From an uncultured bacterium (GTDB taxonomy: Bacteria; Actinomycetota; Actinomycetes; S36-B12; CAIYMF01), in the NCBI GenBank assembly GCA_903826575.1, contig CAIKEU010000079.1:24415-88414 (forward strand): DNA of 64,000 nucleotides. Direction: 5' to 3'. Below the pieces are notes generated by a model. It saw only the letters and a list, made by a program, of their open reading frames with translations, ran no database searches and was not told the origin of the DNA. This document shows, piece after piece, positions 10,282 through 19,929 of this stretch. The stretch's first letter is position 1. Each line of letters opens with the position of its first letter. A program made the position numbers and the translations under genes.

Positions 10282-11430
10282 CTACTCAAGCAAGGCGTCG
10301 ACGAAGGTTTCGACGTCGAAGGGGGCGAGGTCGTCAGGTCCTTCACCCAGACCGACGAGCTTGACCGGAACACCAAGATCACGCTGAACGGCGGCAATAA
10401 TTCCGCCTTTCGCAGTGCCGTCGAGCTTTGTCAACACGATGCCCGTGACATCCACAACCTCAGCGAATACCTGCGCTTGGCGCACCCCATTTTGACCAGT
10501 TGTTGCATCGAGGACGAGCAGGACTTCGTCAACGGGTGCTTGCTTCTCGACAACGCGCTTCACCTTGCCAAGTTCGTCCATCAAGCCTGACTTGGTGTGC
10601 AAACGTCCGGCGGTGTCAATGACGACGACGTCAGCGCCCTGAGCGACCGCCTCCTTCACAGCATCGAATGCAACCGCTGCGGGATCGGCGCCCTCGGGGC
10701 CAGTGACCACGGTGGCGCCAACTCGATCGCCCCAGGTTTGCAATTGCTGCGACGCGGCCGCGCGGAACGTATCGGCCGCACCCAGAACGACGGTTCGACC
10801 ATCGCCAACAAGTGCGCGCGCAAGCTTGCCCGTTGTGGTTGTCTTACCCGTGCCGTTCACGCCGACAACAAGAATCACGGACGGACGCCCATCTGCGTGA
10901 GTGACCAATTCACGACTCATCGTCGGGTCAAGCAGTTCGATGAGTTCCTCACGAAGCATCGTGCGCGCAGCAACTGGATCTGACACACCATCGACGCGAA
11001 CCCTCTTCTTGAGCGACTCGATCAATTCCGTCGTGGGCGCCACCCCCAGGTCGGAGGCCAGGAGCGTCTCCTCCACCTCATCCCAGGTGGCCTGATCAAT
11101 GTGATCGCGCGACAACAGAGCCAGCAGGCCCTGACCGACAGCTGAGTTTGACCGAGCCAGTCGCGAACGAAGTCGTGCGAGTCTGCCCGCTGACGGCGTC
11201 GGCAGCGTTGATTCCGGAACGGGTGTCAGTTCAGTGACCGTCGGCTCAGCGGCTGTCGGCTCAGTAACCGACAAATCAGGGCCGATCTCATCTGTCGTCG
11301 ACGGAATCTGCGCAGTCGTAGGGCTTGGTTCGATGGATGAGGGCGCGGAGCCACGGCGAAGGAAGCCAACGGTAGTGCCAACCGCCACGAGCACGGCCAA
11401 GCCGATGAGAATGTACTCAATGGGCGTCAT
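10282..11430 (-). CDS. ftsY: Signal recognition particle receptor FtsY
   Basis: FtsY docks ribosome-bound SRP at the membrane. The 382-residue protein opens with a hydrophobic helix (YILIGLAVLVAVGTTVG), then a Pro/Thr/Glu-rich linker to about residue 80, followed by the NG domain with P-loop GVNGTGKTTT, DTAGRLHTK and TKLDGTAKGG. The N-terminal membrane anchor is common in actinobacterial FtsY. It follows smc with a 38-base gap, the normal order in this phylum. Confidence 0.96.
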   Translation of the reverse strand: MTPIEYILIGLAVLVAVGTTVGFLRRGSAPSSIEPSPTTAQIPSTTDEIGPDLSVTEPTAAEPTVTELTPVPESTLPTPSAGRLARLRSRLARSNSAVGQGLLALLSRDHIDQATWDEVEETLLASDLGVAPTTELIESLKKRVRVDGVSDPVAARTMLREELIELLDPTMSRELVTHADGRPSVILVVGVNGTGKTTTTGKLARALVGDGRTVVLGAADTFRAAASQQLQTWGDRVGATVVTGPEGADPAAVAFDAVKEAVAQGADVVVIDTAGRLHTKSGLMDELGKVKRVVEKQAPVDEVLLVLDATTGQNGVRQAQVFAEVVDVTGIVLTKLDGTAKGGIIAAVQRDLGVPVKLVGLGEGPDDLAPFDVETFVDALLE

Positions 11431-11468
11431 GAATTAACTCCAGTTGACTTTGCTACGTACGCAACGGA

Positions 11469-14400
11469 TTAAGCCGGTAGCGCTTCCTGCGATACATCGA
11501 TGGTTTCACCCTCGTCGCCATCTTCGCGCAGCCGTTGACCGATGACCGTCGTCACGCCATCACCACGCATCGAGACGCCGTAGAGCGCATCGGCAATCTC
11601 CATCGTGCGCTTCTGGTGGGTGATCACAAGTAATTGTGAGTCAGCCCGTAACTCTTCAAGAAGTTCCAGGAGACGGCCCAGGTTGACGTCATCGAGCGCG
11701 GCCTCTACCTCATCCATGATGTAGAACGGACTTGGCCGAGCCTTGAACAACGCCACGAGGAACGCGACCGCAGTAAGCGATCGTTCACCGCCGGACAGCA
11801 GCGAAAGTCGCTTAACTTTCTTGCCCGGTGGGCGCGCCTCGACCTCGATGCCTGTGGTCAACAAATCATTCGGGTCGGTCAGGATCAATCGGCCTTCGCC
11901 ACCTGGGAACAGGCGACTAAAGGCTGACTCGAATTCACGTTCGACGTCCGCGTAGGCCTCGGAGAAAACCTGCTGCACCCGTTCGTCGACATCCTTGACA
12001 ATGTTGAGCAGGTCTGCACGTGAACGCTTGAGGTCATCAAGTTGCTCATTCAGGAACTGGTGACGCTCCTCCAGCGCGCTGAACTCTTCAAGGGCCAGCG
12101 GGTTCACCTTGCCGAGCAGGTTCAGTTGACGTTCAGCGGAGCGGAATCGCTTCTCCTGCTCGTCGCGCTCGTACGGGTAAGCGTCGGGCTCAGGCGCGTT
12201 GGGATCAACCTCATCACCGGGTGCGATCTGGGATGGGGGCACCAGCACGTCCGGCCCGTACTCGTTGAAGAGTGTTTCTGCATCAATGCCGAACTCTTCC
12301 ATAGCCTTGGACTCAAGCGCCTCGATGCGAAGTCGCTGTTCGGCCCGCGCCATTTCGTCACGATGAACCGACGAGGTTAAGGACTCAAGCTCAGTGCGCA
12401 ACTCACGTACCTGCGCGCGCACGGCCGCAAGTTCTGTCTCACGCGTCTGCTTTGCCTGCTCGGCTGCATCACGTTCACCAGATGCAATAGACAGTGAGAT
12501 TTCAAGCCGATCAAGTGCTGCCTGCGCTCCCGCAAGAACAGCGGTGGCAGTCGCGGCAGCCCGGGCCCGCGCCTCTCGTCGTTCAACCTGACGGGCACGC
12601 GCATGACGCTCCTGCACCGCGGCCCGCTCGAGCTGATCAGCTCGTTCACCCAGCGCGCGAAGCCGCTCTTCACCAGTGCGAACCGCAAGACGAGCGTCGA
12701 CCTCTGCCTGACGCGCTAGGACACCAGCCTCACTGAGTCGGTCCCGTTCATCAGTGGACGGATCGCCCTCATCTGGCGCTTCCTCGGCCGCTATTAGCCG
12801 CGCACGCAGTTCATCGAGGGTTAACTCATCCGAGTCGCGAGCCTCTCGCGCTGCAGTAACGGCATTGGCTAGGCGATCCGCTTCGGCTGTTGCGCTGCGC
12901 GCGGCAGACCCAAGTTGACCAAGTTGCTCTGCTACCGCAGCCATACGGGCGTCGGAGTCGTGCAGACGACTCAGAGTTTCATCAAAAGCGGACTGTGCGC
13001 CGGTCACAGCTTCGACGGCGACTCCGAGTTCAAAGCGAATGCGCTCGCCAGAATGTGTAACCTCGGCGAGCTTGGCGCGCGCCTCATCGACAGCGGCTTG
13101 AACTTCAAGCAATGACGGAGCCGAAGACGAACCTCCGTAGGCGAATCCTTGGCCGAGCACATCTCCGTCACGTGTCACCGCGATGACATCGCGGGTCGAA
13201 ATCAGCGATTGCGCGATCGTGAGATCGTCGACGACCGCTACCCGATCCAGCGCGATCAAAAGGGATCCGCGGAGTTCATCCGGTGCGGTAATGACGTCGA
13301 CTGCCCACTGTGCACCTGACGGCAATTCCGGCCAGGTAGCGCGATCAGGTGTGCTGACACCACCAACAAGGAGCGACGCCCGACCTGCGTCATCGGACTT
13401 CAACAACGACAGCGCATCAACGGCAGGACCAGCCGAGCCAACCGCCACCGCGTCGGCCAGCGGGCCGAGTGCGGCAGAGACAGCTGTTTGGAAACCACTG
13501 CGAACCTGCACGAGAGCGGCCACCGTACCGAGAACCCCGGACAGGCGCTCACCCGCAGCCATGACAGCGGCTCCACCGTCCTTGCGCGCGAGCCCAAGTT
13601 CCAGCGCTTCTACGCGGGCTGCCAGCGCATGTCGATCGCGCTCAACTTCCTGCTCGGTAATGCGCAGGGCAGACAGAAGATTTTCCGTTTCCGCCAACGT
13701 TCGAGCGGCAGATTCATGCTCAGTATCAAGACCGACTTCACCCTCATCAAGCCCTGCGACCTGCGTCTCGAGAGTGTGGAAATCGGCAGTTGCCTTGTCT
13801 GAGCGCGCCCGCGCCTCGGCAATCTGAGCTGTGAGCCGATCAAGTTCCGCGGTTCGCGCTTCCAGACGCTCCTGAGCCGCGTGCACCTGACCAGTTAGGC
13901 GAACCAGGCCTTCACGGCGATCTGCCGCCGCACGCACCAAACTCGATAGCCGCTTGTCTTCAGCCGCAAGATCGGCCTCAATCGCCGCGCGCGTGGTGGT
14001 GGATTCGGCGAGTAACTCGCGATCAGTCAGCACCTTGCGCTGTAGCGCCGACTCGTCGGCCCGAACAGAGGCTGCCTCAGCTTCGAGCTCTTCCGGCTCG
14101 CGACCGCGACGTTCCTCTTCGGGCTCGGGGGCAAGGTTCTTGACCCGCTCCCCGGCCAATGCAGCAGTAGAGCGCACTCGCTCACGCAAACTCGATAGGC
14201 GGAACCACGTGTCTTGAGCCTGCGCAAAAGCCGGTGCGTCTCCCGCGATTTCGCCGTCGAGGTCCGTCTCGCGAACCACCGCTGCTTCAAGAGCGGTCTC
14301 GACAACGGTGCGACGTTCGCGCAGCGCCGTCTCGTCAGCAACCTCCTGATCGAGGTTGTCGGTCAGGGTCATCAGATCATCAGCCATTAGGCGAAGACGA

Positions 14401-15074
14401 GAATCGCGAAGATCGGCTTGAATAACCGCGGCTCGACGCGCGACCTCAGCCTGACGTCCCAAGGGCTTGAGCTGTCGACGTAGTTCGGTGGTGAGATCTT
14501 GCAGACGGGTGAGATTGCTTTGCATCGCGTCGAGTTTGCGCAGAGCTTTCTCTTTGCGCTTGCGATGCTTGAGCACGCCAGCGGCTTCTTCAACAAAGCC
14601 CCGTCGTTCCTCCGGCGTCGCTGACAGCACCTGGTCCAACTGGCCCTGGCCAACGATGACGTGCATTTCACGGCCGATACCCGAATCAGAGAGCAATTCC
14701 TGTACGTCTAGCAGACGACTTGGATTGCCATTGATCGCGTACTCACTTCCACCATTGCGGAACATCGTGCGCGAGATGGTGACTTCGGAGTAGTCGATCG
14801 GAAGTGCGCCATCGGTGTTGTCGATGGTGAGAACAACCTCAGCGCGGCCAAGCGGCGGCCGACCGGCAGTGCCAGCGAAGATGACATCTTCCATCTTGCC
14901 GCCACGCAGACTCTTTGCGCCCTGCTCACCCATGACCCACGCGATGGCGTCGACAACATTGGATTTGCCCGAGCCATTAGGACCGACGACACACGTGATG
15001 CCCGGTTCGAAGTGCAAGGTCGTCGAAGACGCGAAGGACTTAAAGCCCCTCAGGGTCAAACTCTTCAGGTGCAC
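11469..15074 (-). CDS. smc: Chromosome segregation protein SMC
   Basis: SMC ATPase of condensin, 1201 residues. The N-terminal Walker A is GPNGSGKSN (residues about 32-40), followed by about 350 residues of coiled coil, a hinge at roughly 500-660 with the GQGFAYGGSS loop, a second long Glu/Ala/Arg coiled coil, and the C-terminal signature LSGGERSLTA with Walker B FYIMDEVEAALDD. Start is GTG at 15074 with GGAG upstream. The ScpA and ScpB partners are not in the window. Length and domain order are normal for the family. Confidence 0.97.
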   Translation of the reverse strand: MHLKSLTLRGFKSFASSTTLHFEPGITCVVGPNGSGKSNVVDAIAWVMGEQGAKSLRGGKMEDVIFAGTAGRPPLGRAEVVLTIDNTDGALPIDYSEVTISRTMFRNGGSEYAINGNPSRLLDVQELLSDSGIGREMHVIVGQGQLDQVLSATPEERRGFVEEAAGVLKHRKRKEKALRKLDAMQSNLTRLQDLTTELRRQLKPLGRQAEVARRAAVIQADLRDSRLRLMADDLMTLTDNLDQEVADETALRERRTVVETALEAAVVRETDLDGEIAGDAPAFAQAQDTWFRLSSLRERVRSTAALAGERVKNLAPEPEEERRGREPEELEAEAASVRADESALQRKVLTDRELLAESTTTRAAIEADLAAEDKRLSSLVRAAADRREGLVRLTGQVHAAQERLEARTAELDRLTAQIAEARARSDKATADFHTLETQVAGLDEGEVGLDTEHESAARTLAETENLLSALRITEQEVERDRHALAARVEALELGLARKDGGAAVMAAGERLSGVLGTVAALVQVRSGFQTAVSAALGPLADAVAVGSAGPAVDALSLLKSDDAGRASLLVGGVSTPDRATWPELPSGAQWAVDVITAPDELRGSLLIALDRVAVVDDLTIAQSLISTRDVIAVTRDGDVLGQGFAYGGSSSAPSLLEVQAAVDEARAKLAEVTHSGERIRFELGVAVEAVTGAQSAFDETLSRLHDSDARMAAVAEQLGQLGSAARSATAEADRLANAVTAAREARDSDELTLDELRARLIAAEEAPDEGDPSTDERDRLSEAGVLARQAEVDARLAVRTGEERLRALGERADQLERAAVQERHARARQVERREARARAAATATAVLAGAQAALDRLEISLSIASGERDAAEQAKQTRETELAAVRAQVRELRTELESLTSSVHRDEMARAEQRLRIEALESKAMEEFGIDAETLFNEYGPDVLVPPSQIAPGDEVDPNAPEPDAYPYERDEQEKRFRSAERQLNLLGKVNPLALEEFSALEERHQFLNEQLDDLKRSRADLLNIVKDVDERVQQVFSEAYADVEREFESAFSRLFPGGEGRLILTDPNDLLTTGIEVEARPPGKKVKRLSLLSGGERSLTAVAFLVALFKARPSPFYIMDEVEAALDDVNLGRLLELLEELRADSQLLVITHQKRTMEIADALYGVSMRGDGVTTVIGQRLREDGDEGETIDVSQEALPA

Positions 15075-15215
15075 GCGGGTGGCTCCAGGCGCAATAGGCG
15101 TCGGGGGGTCACGGGGAAGACCTTCACCCTACCCCGTCGTGGGCGCCCCGGGCGCGGGAGTCCCCCACGTGAGCAATTATTTATCTCACCGAGCGGTAAA
15201 CACGAGTTCGTGACG

Positions 15216-15503
15216 TCATCTCTCAACGAAACCACGCAGACCTTTGGGGTCAGACCACTGAGCTACGACCGAATCGACCCGTCCCGGCGTCGTACCCGAC
15301 TCCACCCGTCGCAGCAGTTCGGCACAGACGCTCGATACTCCTTCTGCGACGATCTCAACGCGGCCGTCGTCGGTATTTCGGGCCCACCCCGTTAGCCCAA
15401 GTTCCAATGCTTGGGACCTGGTCCACCAGCGAAAACCGACTCCTTGGACCGCCCCCCGAACCCACGCCGTCAGCCGGACCGGACCGGCCGCCCCACCTAC
15501 CAT
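15216..15503 (-). CDS. acyP: Acylphosphatase
   Basis: Small acylphosphatase (95 residues) hydrolysing carboxyl-phosphate bonds. The catalytic loop is GAVQGVGFR, whose arginine binds phosphate, and the catalytic asparagine is in [13 protein letters not shown] chose the ATG at 15503, overlapping the end of mutM by seven bases; the frame extends 12 codons further upstream inside mutM, but the family normally begins just before VRLTAWVRG. It sits between mutM and smc, a common actinobacterial order. Confidence 0.9.
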   Translation of the reverse strand: MVGGAAGPVRLTAWVRGAVQGVGFRWWTRSQALELGLTGWARNTDDGRVEIVAEGVSSVCAELLRRVESGTTPGRVDSVVAQWSDPKGLRGFVER

Positions 15504-16369
15504 CGCGCGTTCCGCGGCGTCCGTTGGCACCGGGGGCAACGGAAGGAAGACCTGTTCATGAACGGTTCACGGACGATGAGACGACCGCACCGCGGACACG
15601 GTTCGTTTTCTTGCCCGTATGCGTTCAACGACACGTCAAAGTAGCCCGATTCGCCATTCACATTTACGTACAGGGCGTCAAACGAGGTGCCACCTTGCGC
15701 CAAGGCCTGCGACATGACTTCTTGCACCTCGCCGAGCAGTTCCAGAGCCCGAGCAGGTGACAGTCCATCGGCCGGGTGCGCGTAGTGCAGTTGAGCCCTC
15801 CAGAGCGCCTCGTCGGCATAAATATTGCCTATCCCTGACACAACTGTCTGATCAAGTAGGGCACGCTTAAGGCCGGTTCGTCGGGACTTCAAAGCTGAGA
15901 TGAAATCAGCGCTTCGATGATGCGGGTCGAGCGGATCACGTGCGATGTGCACCACCGTGGAGGGCACCAAACCGCCGCCCCCGTCGCTGACAAGTTCATC
16001 AAGAGCCATGCCACCGAATGTTCGTTGGTCGACGAAGCGCAGTTCGCGTCCACCAGCAGCAAACCTGACGCGGATCCGGAGATGTTTTTCATCTGGTGCA
16101 TCTGGCGGCCGAACGAGAAGTTGTCCACTCATCCCAAGATGACCGACAACGGCGCTGTCACGACCGTCGAGCACGAACCAGAGATACTTACCTCGACGAC
16201 TGACTGATGTGATCTGTCGTCCAACTAGGCGAGCGGCGAAATCGATCGGGCCCGGTTCATGACGTCGGATGGCTCGGGGGTGAAGAACCTCAACGGCAGA
16301 TACGGTGCGACCCGTAACAAAGCGAGCTAGGCCACTGCGTACGACCTCGACTTCAGGTAACTCAGGCAC
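15497..16369 (-). CDS. mutM: Formamidopyrimidine-DNA glycosylase
   Basis: MutM/Fpg excises 8-oxoguanine and formamidopyrimidines and cleaves the abasic site. The 290-residue protein begins with the catalytic PELPEVE after Met (Pro2 is the nucleophile, Glu3 essential), has the helix-two-turn-helix segment [17 protein letters not shown], and ends in a complete zinc finger (CPRCG ... CPRCQRTP). The GTG start shares one base with the rnc TAG stop. Confidence 0.96.
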   Translation of the reverse strand: MPELPEVEVVRSGLARFVTGRTVSAVEVLHPRAIRRHEPGPIDFAARLVGRQITSVSRRGKYLWFVLDGRDSAVVGHLGMSGQLLVRPPDAPDEKHLRIRVRFAAGGRELRFVDQRTFGGMALDELVSDGGGGLVPSTVVHIARDPLDPHHRSADFISALKSRRTGLKRALLDQTVVSGIGNIYADEALWRAQLHYAHPADGLSPARALELLGEVQEVMSQALAQGGTSFDALYVNVNGESGYFDVSLNAYGQENEPCPRCGRLIVREPFMNRSSFRCPRCQRTPRNARW

Positions 16370-17106
16370 TAGCCAGGCAATTCACTGGTCGCCTGTCGGT
16401 GCGCTAGGGACTGATAGGCGGCCTCGGCAGCGTGCTGCTCCGCCTCTTTCTTGCTCGCGCCATGCCCTGCACCAAACAAGTCATCACCGACGCGGACGCG
16501 GGCTACAAAAGCCTTTTGATGGTCCGGTCCGCTCTCTTCGATGACGTACTCGGGAACGCCCACCGCTTGTGCGGCACACAACTCTTGCAGAGAGGTTTTC
16601 CAATCCAGCCCAGCTCCAAGGGCGGCCGCCTGCTCGATGAGAGGATCAAACAGGCGGTGCACTAACTCAGTGGCAATGTCCAGGCCGCGATCGATGTACA
16701 CGGCGCCAATCACGGCCTCGACTGTGTCAGCGACGATGGAAGACTTATCTCGACCACCCGTCGTTTCTTCCCCCCGCCCTAGGCGCAGGTGGGCGCCTAA
16801 ACCAAGTTCGCGTCCTACCCCAGCCAGGGCCCGGGAATTGACCACAGCGGCGCGCAGTTTTGCCAGTTGGCCCTCGGGCAAATCAGGGTGCTGACGAAAC
16901 AGGGTGTCAGTTACGACGAGACCAAGAACTGAGTCGCCTAGGAACTCCAGACGCTCATTGGTGGGAATGCCACCGTTCTCATACGCGAAGGACCTGTGCG
17001 TGAGTGCTCGCTCGAGAATGGCATCGTCGACAGAGACTGCAAGCCGCTCCATCAAAGCGCGACGACCCGGATCCGACGTATCGGAGCGGTCGGCAGCTGA
17101 CGTCAC
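16369..17106 (-). CDS. rnc: Ribonuclease III
   Basis: RNase III cleaves double-stranded RNA, including rRNA precursors. The signature [18 protein letters not shown] lies near residue 50, the second acidic cluster is [13 protein letters not shown], and a double-stranded-RNA-binding domain occupies the C-terminus ([10 protein letters not shown] to [10 protein letters not shown]). The frame opens at 17115, but the GTG at 17106 has GAGGTGG at better spacing, giving 245 residues. It overlaps mutM by one base. Confidence 0.95.
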   Translation of the reverse strand: MTSAADRSDTSDPGRRALMERLAVSVDDAILERALTHRSFAYENGGIPTNERLEFLGDSVLGLVVTDTLFRQHPDLPEGQLAKLRAAVVNSRALAGVGRELGLGAHLRLGRGEETTGGRDKSSIVADTVEAVIGAVYIDRGLDIATELVHRLFDPLIEQAAALGAGLDWKTSLQELCAAQAVGVPEYVIEESGPDHQKAFVARVRVGDDLFGAGHGASKKEAEQHAAEAAYQSLAHRQATSELPG

Positions 17107-17217
17107 CAAAACCACCTCATTGCATGGGAATTGAATACATCCACCACAACGATGGCATCGCGTCCACTACTGACGCGCTTATACAGGCTAAACGTGCGCG
17201 CCTGACTCACGACTGAC

Positions 17218-17394
17218 CTACAGGTCGATTACCTGACGGCCGTTGTATTCGCCGTCGGCGTCAACACGGTGAGGGATGACGTACTCAACCCGACCATTGC
17301 GCACGACGCGGTTGATCTGCGGCATCTTGGCCTTCCACTGCGAACGGCGGTGACGGGTGTTGCTGCGGGAAGTCTTCCGCTTCGGAACGGCCAT
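17218..17394 (-). CDS. rpmF: 50S ribosomal protein L32
   Basis: Ribosomal protein L32, 58 residues, beginning [20 protein letters not shown] and ending NGRQVIDL. The start ATG at 17394 lies four bases after the DUF177 stop, the universal yceD-rpmF arrangement. It lacks the zinc-binding CxxC pairs found in some L32 proteins, so it is the zinc-free form. Confidence 0.95.
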   Translation of the reverse strand: MAVPKRKTSRSNTRHRRSQWKAKMPQINRVVRNGRVEYVIPHRVDADGEYNGRQVIDL

Positions 17395-17398
17395 TGCC

Positions 17399-18028
17399 CT
17401 AGCTCTCTTCTCGGTCTGTTCGGTCTTCGGGACGTACCTGAGGCAGTTCGTCGTCAGCGGGAGCCGACTGCGAACCGTTCCCTAGAGCGCCTAATGCCGC
17501 CCATCGGGGGTCTATCACGTCGTGACTATGTGCGGGATTATCGCTGAGATTAAATCCGCACTCCGGGCACAACCCTGCACAATCTTCCTGACATAACGGT
17601 GCAATAGGCAAATCGAGCACCACTGCATCGCGCAATACCGGTTCGAGATCTAGCAGGTCCCCGTCGAGGTACAGCGTTTCGTCGTCTTCGTCCTGATCAT
17701 CCACTGCATCCTTATTTGGCCGCCCGTAAGCGTCCAGTTCTGGATAGCGGTACAGCTCTTGGAGATCAACATCCATCTGGTCAGCGATTGGATCGAGACA
17801 GCGGCTGCACTCCCCGAGGAGATTGACCACCGCAGAACCAGTCACCAGGACCCCTTCGACAACGGACTCAAGCCGAATACTCAACTCAATATCCGAGCCT
17901 GCCGGTACCCCAATCGCACTGACGCCGATACCTTCTGGAGCCGGCACTGTGTAAGAGACCTCGCGCATTGACCCGGCTCGGCGCCCCAGCTCATGAGTAT
18001 CGATCACAAGGGGCGAACGCGGGTTCAA
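17399..18028 (-). CDS. YceD/DUF177 family protein
   Basis: DUF177 protein of about 209 residues, always next to rpmF and linked in plants and bacteria to 23S rRNA accumulation. Two CxxC pairs are visible: CSRC in [11 protein letters not shown] and CPEC in [11 protein letters not shown]. The start is unusual. The first conventional start is TTG at 18028, but CTG at 18037 has GGAAGG at good spacing and would add Leu/Met-Ser-Thr, matching the family's common opening MSTLDPR. No in-frame ATG or GTG lies between the upstream stop and this point. Confidence 0.88.
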   Translation of the reverse strand: MNPRSPLVIDTHELGRRAGSMREVSYTVPAPEGIGVSAIGVPAGSDIELSIRLESVVEGVLVTGSAVVNLLGECSRCLDPIADQMDVDLQELYRYPELDAYGRPNKDAVDDQDEDDETLYLDGDLLDLEPVLRDAVVLDLPIAPLCQEDCAGLCPECGFNLSDNPAHSHDVIDPRWAALGALGNGSQSAPADDELPQVRPEDRTDREES

Positions 18029-18177
18029 CGTGCTCAGGGCAGCCTTCCAGTGCTGGAATCAGACGAAACGGCGTCAGCGAGGCCGACACGCCAGAGTAAC
18101 GGAAATCAGCGTCCGTCCCAAATGCTCCGCCGTTCGACGTCGCGATTAGGGGCATGGCCGAGGCGAGTTCACGCCGA

Positions 18178-18660
18178 TCACGTAGGAAGGTCGTCCGAAG
18201 CGAGCTCTTCGTAATCCTGACGTCCATGAATTTTCTCACGTCCGCGTTGAACAGCCTGGATCGTTTTGTGGAGGGCGACCTCGAAATTAGCCAACTTGGC
18301 GTCGACGTAGTCATCGGTTTCTCTGCGCATCCGCAGGGCCTCAGCGTCAGCTTCGGTCAAGATGGCGTCCGATTCAGCCTCGGCAGCCCGGTAGATCTCT
18401 TCCTTGCTGACCAGAATGCGCGCCTCTTCCTTGGCCTGTTCAATGATGAGCACTGCGTCGCGCTGGGCATCTTGGATGATGACCTCGCGATCGGCTAGAA
18501 CATCGTCAGCATGCGCTAGAGACTCAGGGAGTAGTGCGCGAGCCTCGTCGAGTAGATCAAGTAACTGGGCGCGGTTGACCACGCACGATGCCGACATGGG
18601 CATCGCCCTAGCGCTCTCCACCAATGCGGAAAGATCGTCAAGTTTGTCGTGGATGTCCAC
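18178..18660 (-). CDS. SepIVA-like coiled-coil septation protein
   Basis: Coiled-coil protein of 160 residues. I place it in the family of mycobacterial SepIVA (a DivIVA-like septation factor) because of its position beside DUF177/rpmF/rnc and its sequence: an N-terminal DKLDDLSALVESARAMPMS segment, then a continuous Glu/Ala/Asp/Arg helix with the unit EIYRAAEAESDAIL. I chose the GTG at 18660 because GAGGAAGG lies seven bases upstream; the frame runs further upstream without start signals. It is shorter than mycobacterial SepIVA, which is about 245 residues. The assignment rests on synteny and pattern, not a search. Confidence 0.75.
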   Translation of the reverse strand: MDIHDKLDDLSALVESARAMPMSASCVVNRAQLLDLLDEARALLPESLAHADDVLADREVIIQDAQRDAVLIIEQAKEEARILVSKEEIYRAAEAESDAILTEADAEALRMRRETDDYVDAKLANFEVALHKTIQAVQRGREKIHGRQDYEELASDDLPT

Positions 18661-18779
18661 GTGTGCCCTTCCTCGGATCCGGTGTAGCCGCCTCGCGGCG
18701 TTCGTGCGTTTTGACGTCGGCCCCTCAAAAATGAGAACTGCCAACCTCGGGAGAACCCCATTAAGTATCCCCTACGCGA

Positions 18780-19262
18780 CTAGTTTGCACCCCGTACGCG
18801 CTCAATGAGCCGTTCGCCCACCGAATCAGGAACCAGACCTGTGATGTCTCCGCCGTACGTCACAACTTCCTTGATCAAGCTTGACGACAGAAAGCTATAC
18901 AGCGGATTCGTACTGATAAACAGAGTTTCGACCTTTGCCAAGCGGTGGTTCATCTGAGCCATTTGAAGTTCGTAGTCGAAGTCGCTAACCGCTCGAAGTC
19001 CTTTGACGATTGCTGGGATGTCGTTTTCGCGGCAGTAGTCAACGAGCAGTCCGTGGAAAGAATCCACCACGACGTTCGGATATGGGGCAACGACCTCACG
19101 CAGCATCTCAATACGTTCATCGACAGTGAAAAGACTGCTCTTCGTTTTGTTAATCAACACACCAACAACAACCTGATCGAAGATCTCACTAGCCCGGACG
19201 AAAACGTCCAGGTGGCCGTTGGTCACGGGATCGAAAGATCCGGGGCACACCGCCTTGCGCAC
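18780..19262 (-). CDS. coaD: Phosphopantetheine adenylyltransferase
   Basis: CoaD makes dephospho-CoA from 4'-phosphopantetheine and ATP, the penultimate step of CoA synthesis. The 160-residue protein has the nucleotidyltransferase motif GSFDPVTNGHLD near the N-terminus and the second motif STNPLYSFLSSSLIKEVV near the C-terminus. Start is GTG at 19262 with AGGAGG upstream. It follows rsmD closely, as in many bacteria. Confidence 0.97.
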   Translation of the reverse strand: MRKAVCPGSFDPVTNGHLDVFVRASEIFDQVVVGVLINKTKSSLFTVDERIEMLREVVAPYPNVVVDSFHGLLVDYCRENDIPAIVKGLRAVSDFDYELQMAQMNHRLAKVETLFISTNPLYSFLSSSLIKEVVTYGGDITGLVPDSVGERLIERVRGAN

Positions 19263-19313
19263 GACAATCTCCTCCTCGTCAGGTGTTACCTCGAGCTGCC
19301 CGGGGGCAGACGA

Positions 19314-19883
19314 TTACGTGTCGAGACCGTACCAAATACCCGTCACAAGTGCCGTGTCCCCGTACTTCTTAGGTTCAGCAATCTCAAAGCCACATGGCCA
19401 ATCAATCGCGGCCGTACGTACAGCGCGTTCAACAACAACAGTGGCACCGTCCGCGAGCCACTGTTGTTCGACGAGGTTGGTCAGAATCTGACTGAGAACC
19501 GCGCCTTCGACCTCGTAAGGAGGGTCAAGAAACAGCAGATCGAACGGTTCTGAGGGCGCGGAGAGTACGATCTGGGCCACATCTCCTAGCCGCACGAGCG
19601 CACCATTCAGACCGACCGTTGCGATATTCGCGGTGATGATGTCAGTTGCTTTGCGGTCCTTCTCGACCATCAATACATGCCCAGCACCACGGGACAACGC
19701 CTCAAGGCCAACGGCTCCGGAGCCTGCGAAAAAGTCCACTACCCGCAGCCCTGCGAAACCACCGAGCGAACTGTGCCACGACGAAAACATGGCCTCGCGC
19801 ACCCGATCAGAGGTAGGTCGCGTCCCCGTCGCAGGCACAGTCAAGCGACGACCTCGGGCCGCACCAGCGATGATGCGGGTCAT
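19314..19883 (-). CDS. rsmD: 16S rRNA (guanine(966)-N2)-methyltransferase
   Basis: RsmD methylates G966 of 16S rRNA. The 189-residue protein begins MTRIIAGAARGRRL, then TRPTSDRVREAMFSSW, the S-adenosylmethionine motif VVDFFAGSGAVGLEALSRGA and the catalytic LLFLDPPYE (DPPY-type). It is followed by coaD 51 bases downstream. Confidence 0.96.
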   Translation of the reverse strand: MTRIIAGAARGRRLTVPATGTRPTSDRVREAMFSSWHSSLGGFAGLRVVDFFAGSGAVGLEALSRGAGHVLMVEKDRKATDIITANIATVGLNGALVRLGDVAQIVLSAPSEPFDLLFLDPPYEVEGAVLSQILTNLVEQQWLADGATVVVERAVRTAAIDWPCGFEIAEPKKYGDTALVTGIWYGLDT

Positions 19884-19929
19884 CGATCACCGCGAGCGGT
19901 GGGTCGTTGAGACATGGGCGTGACCCGAT

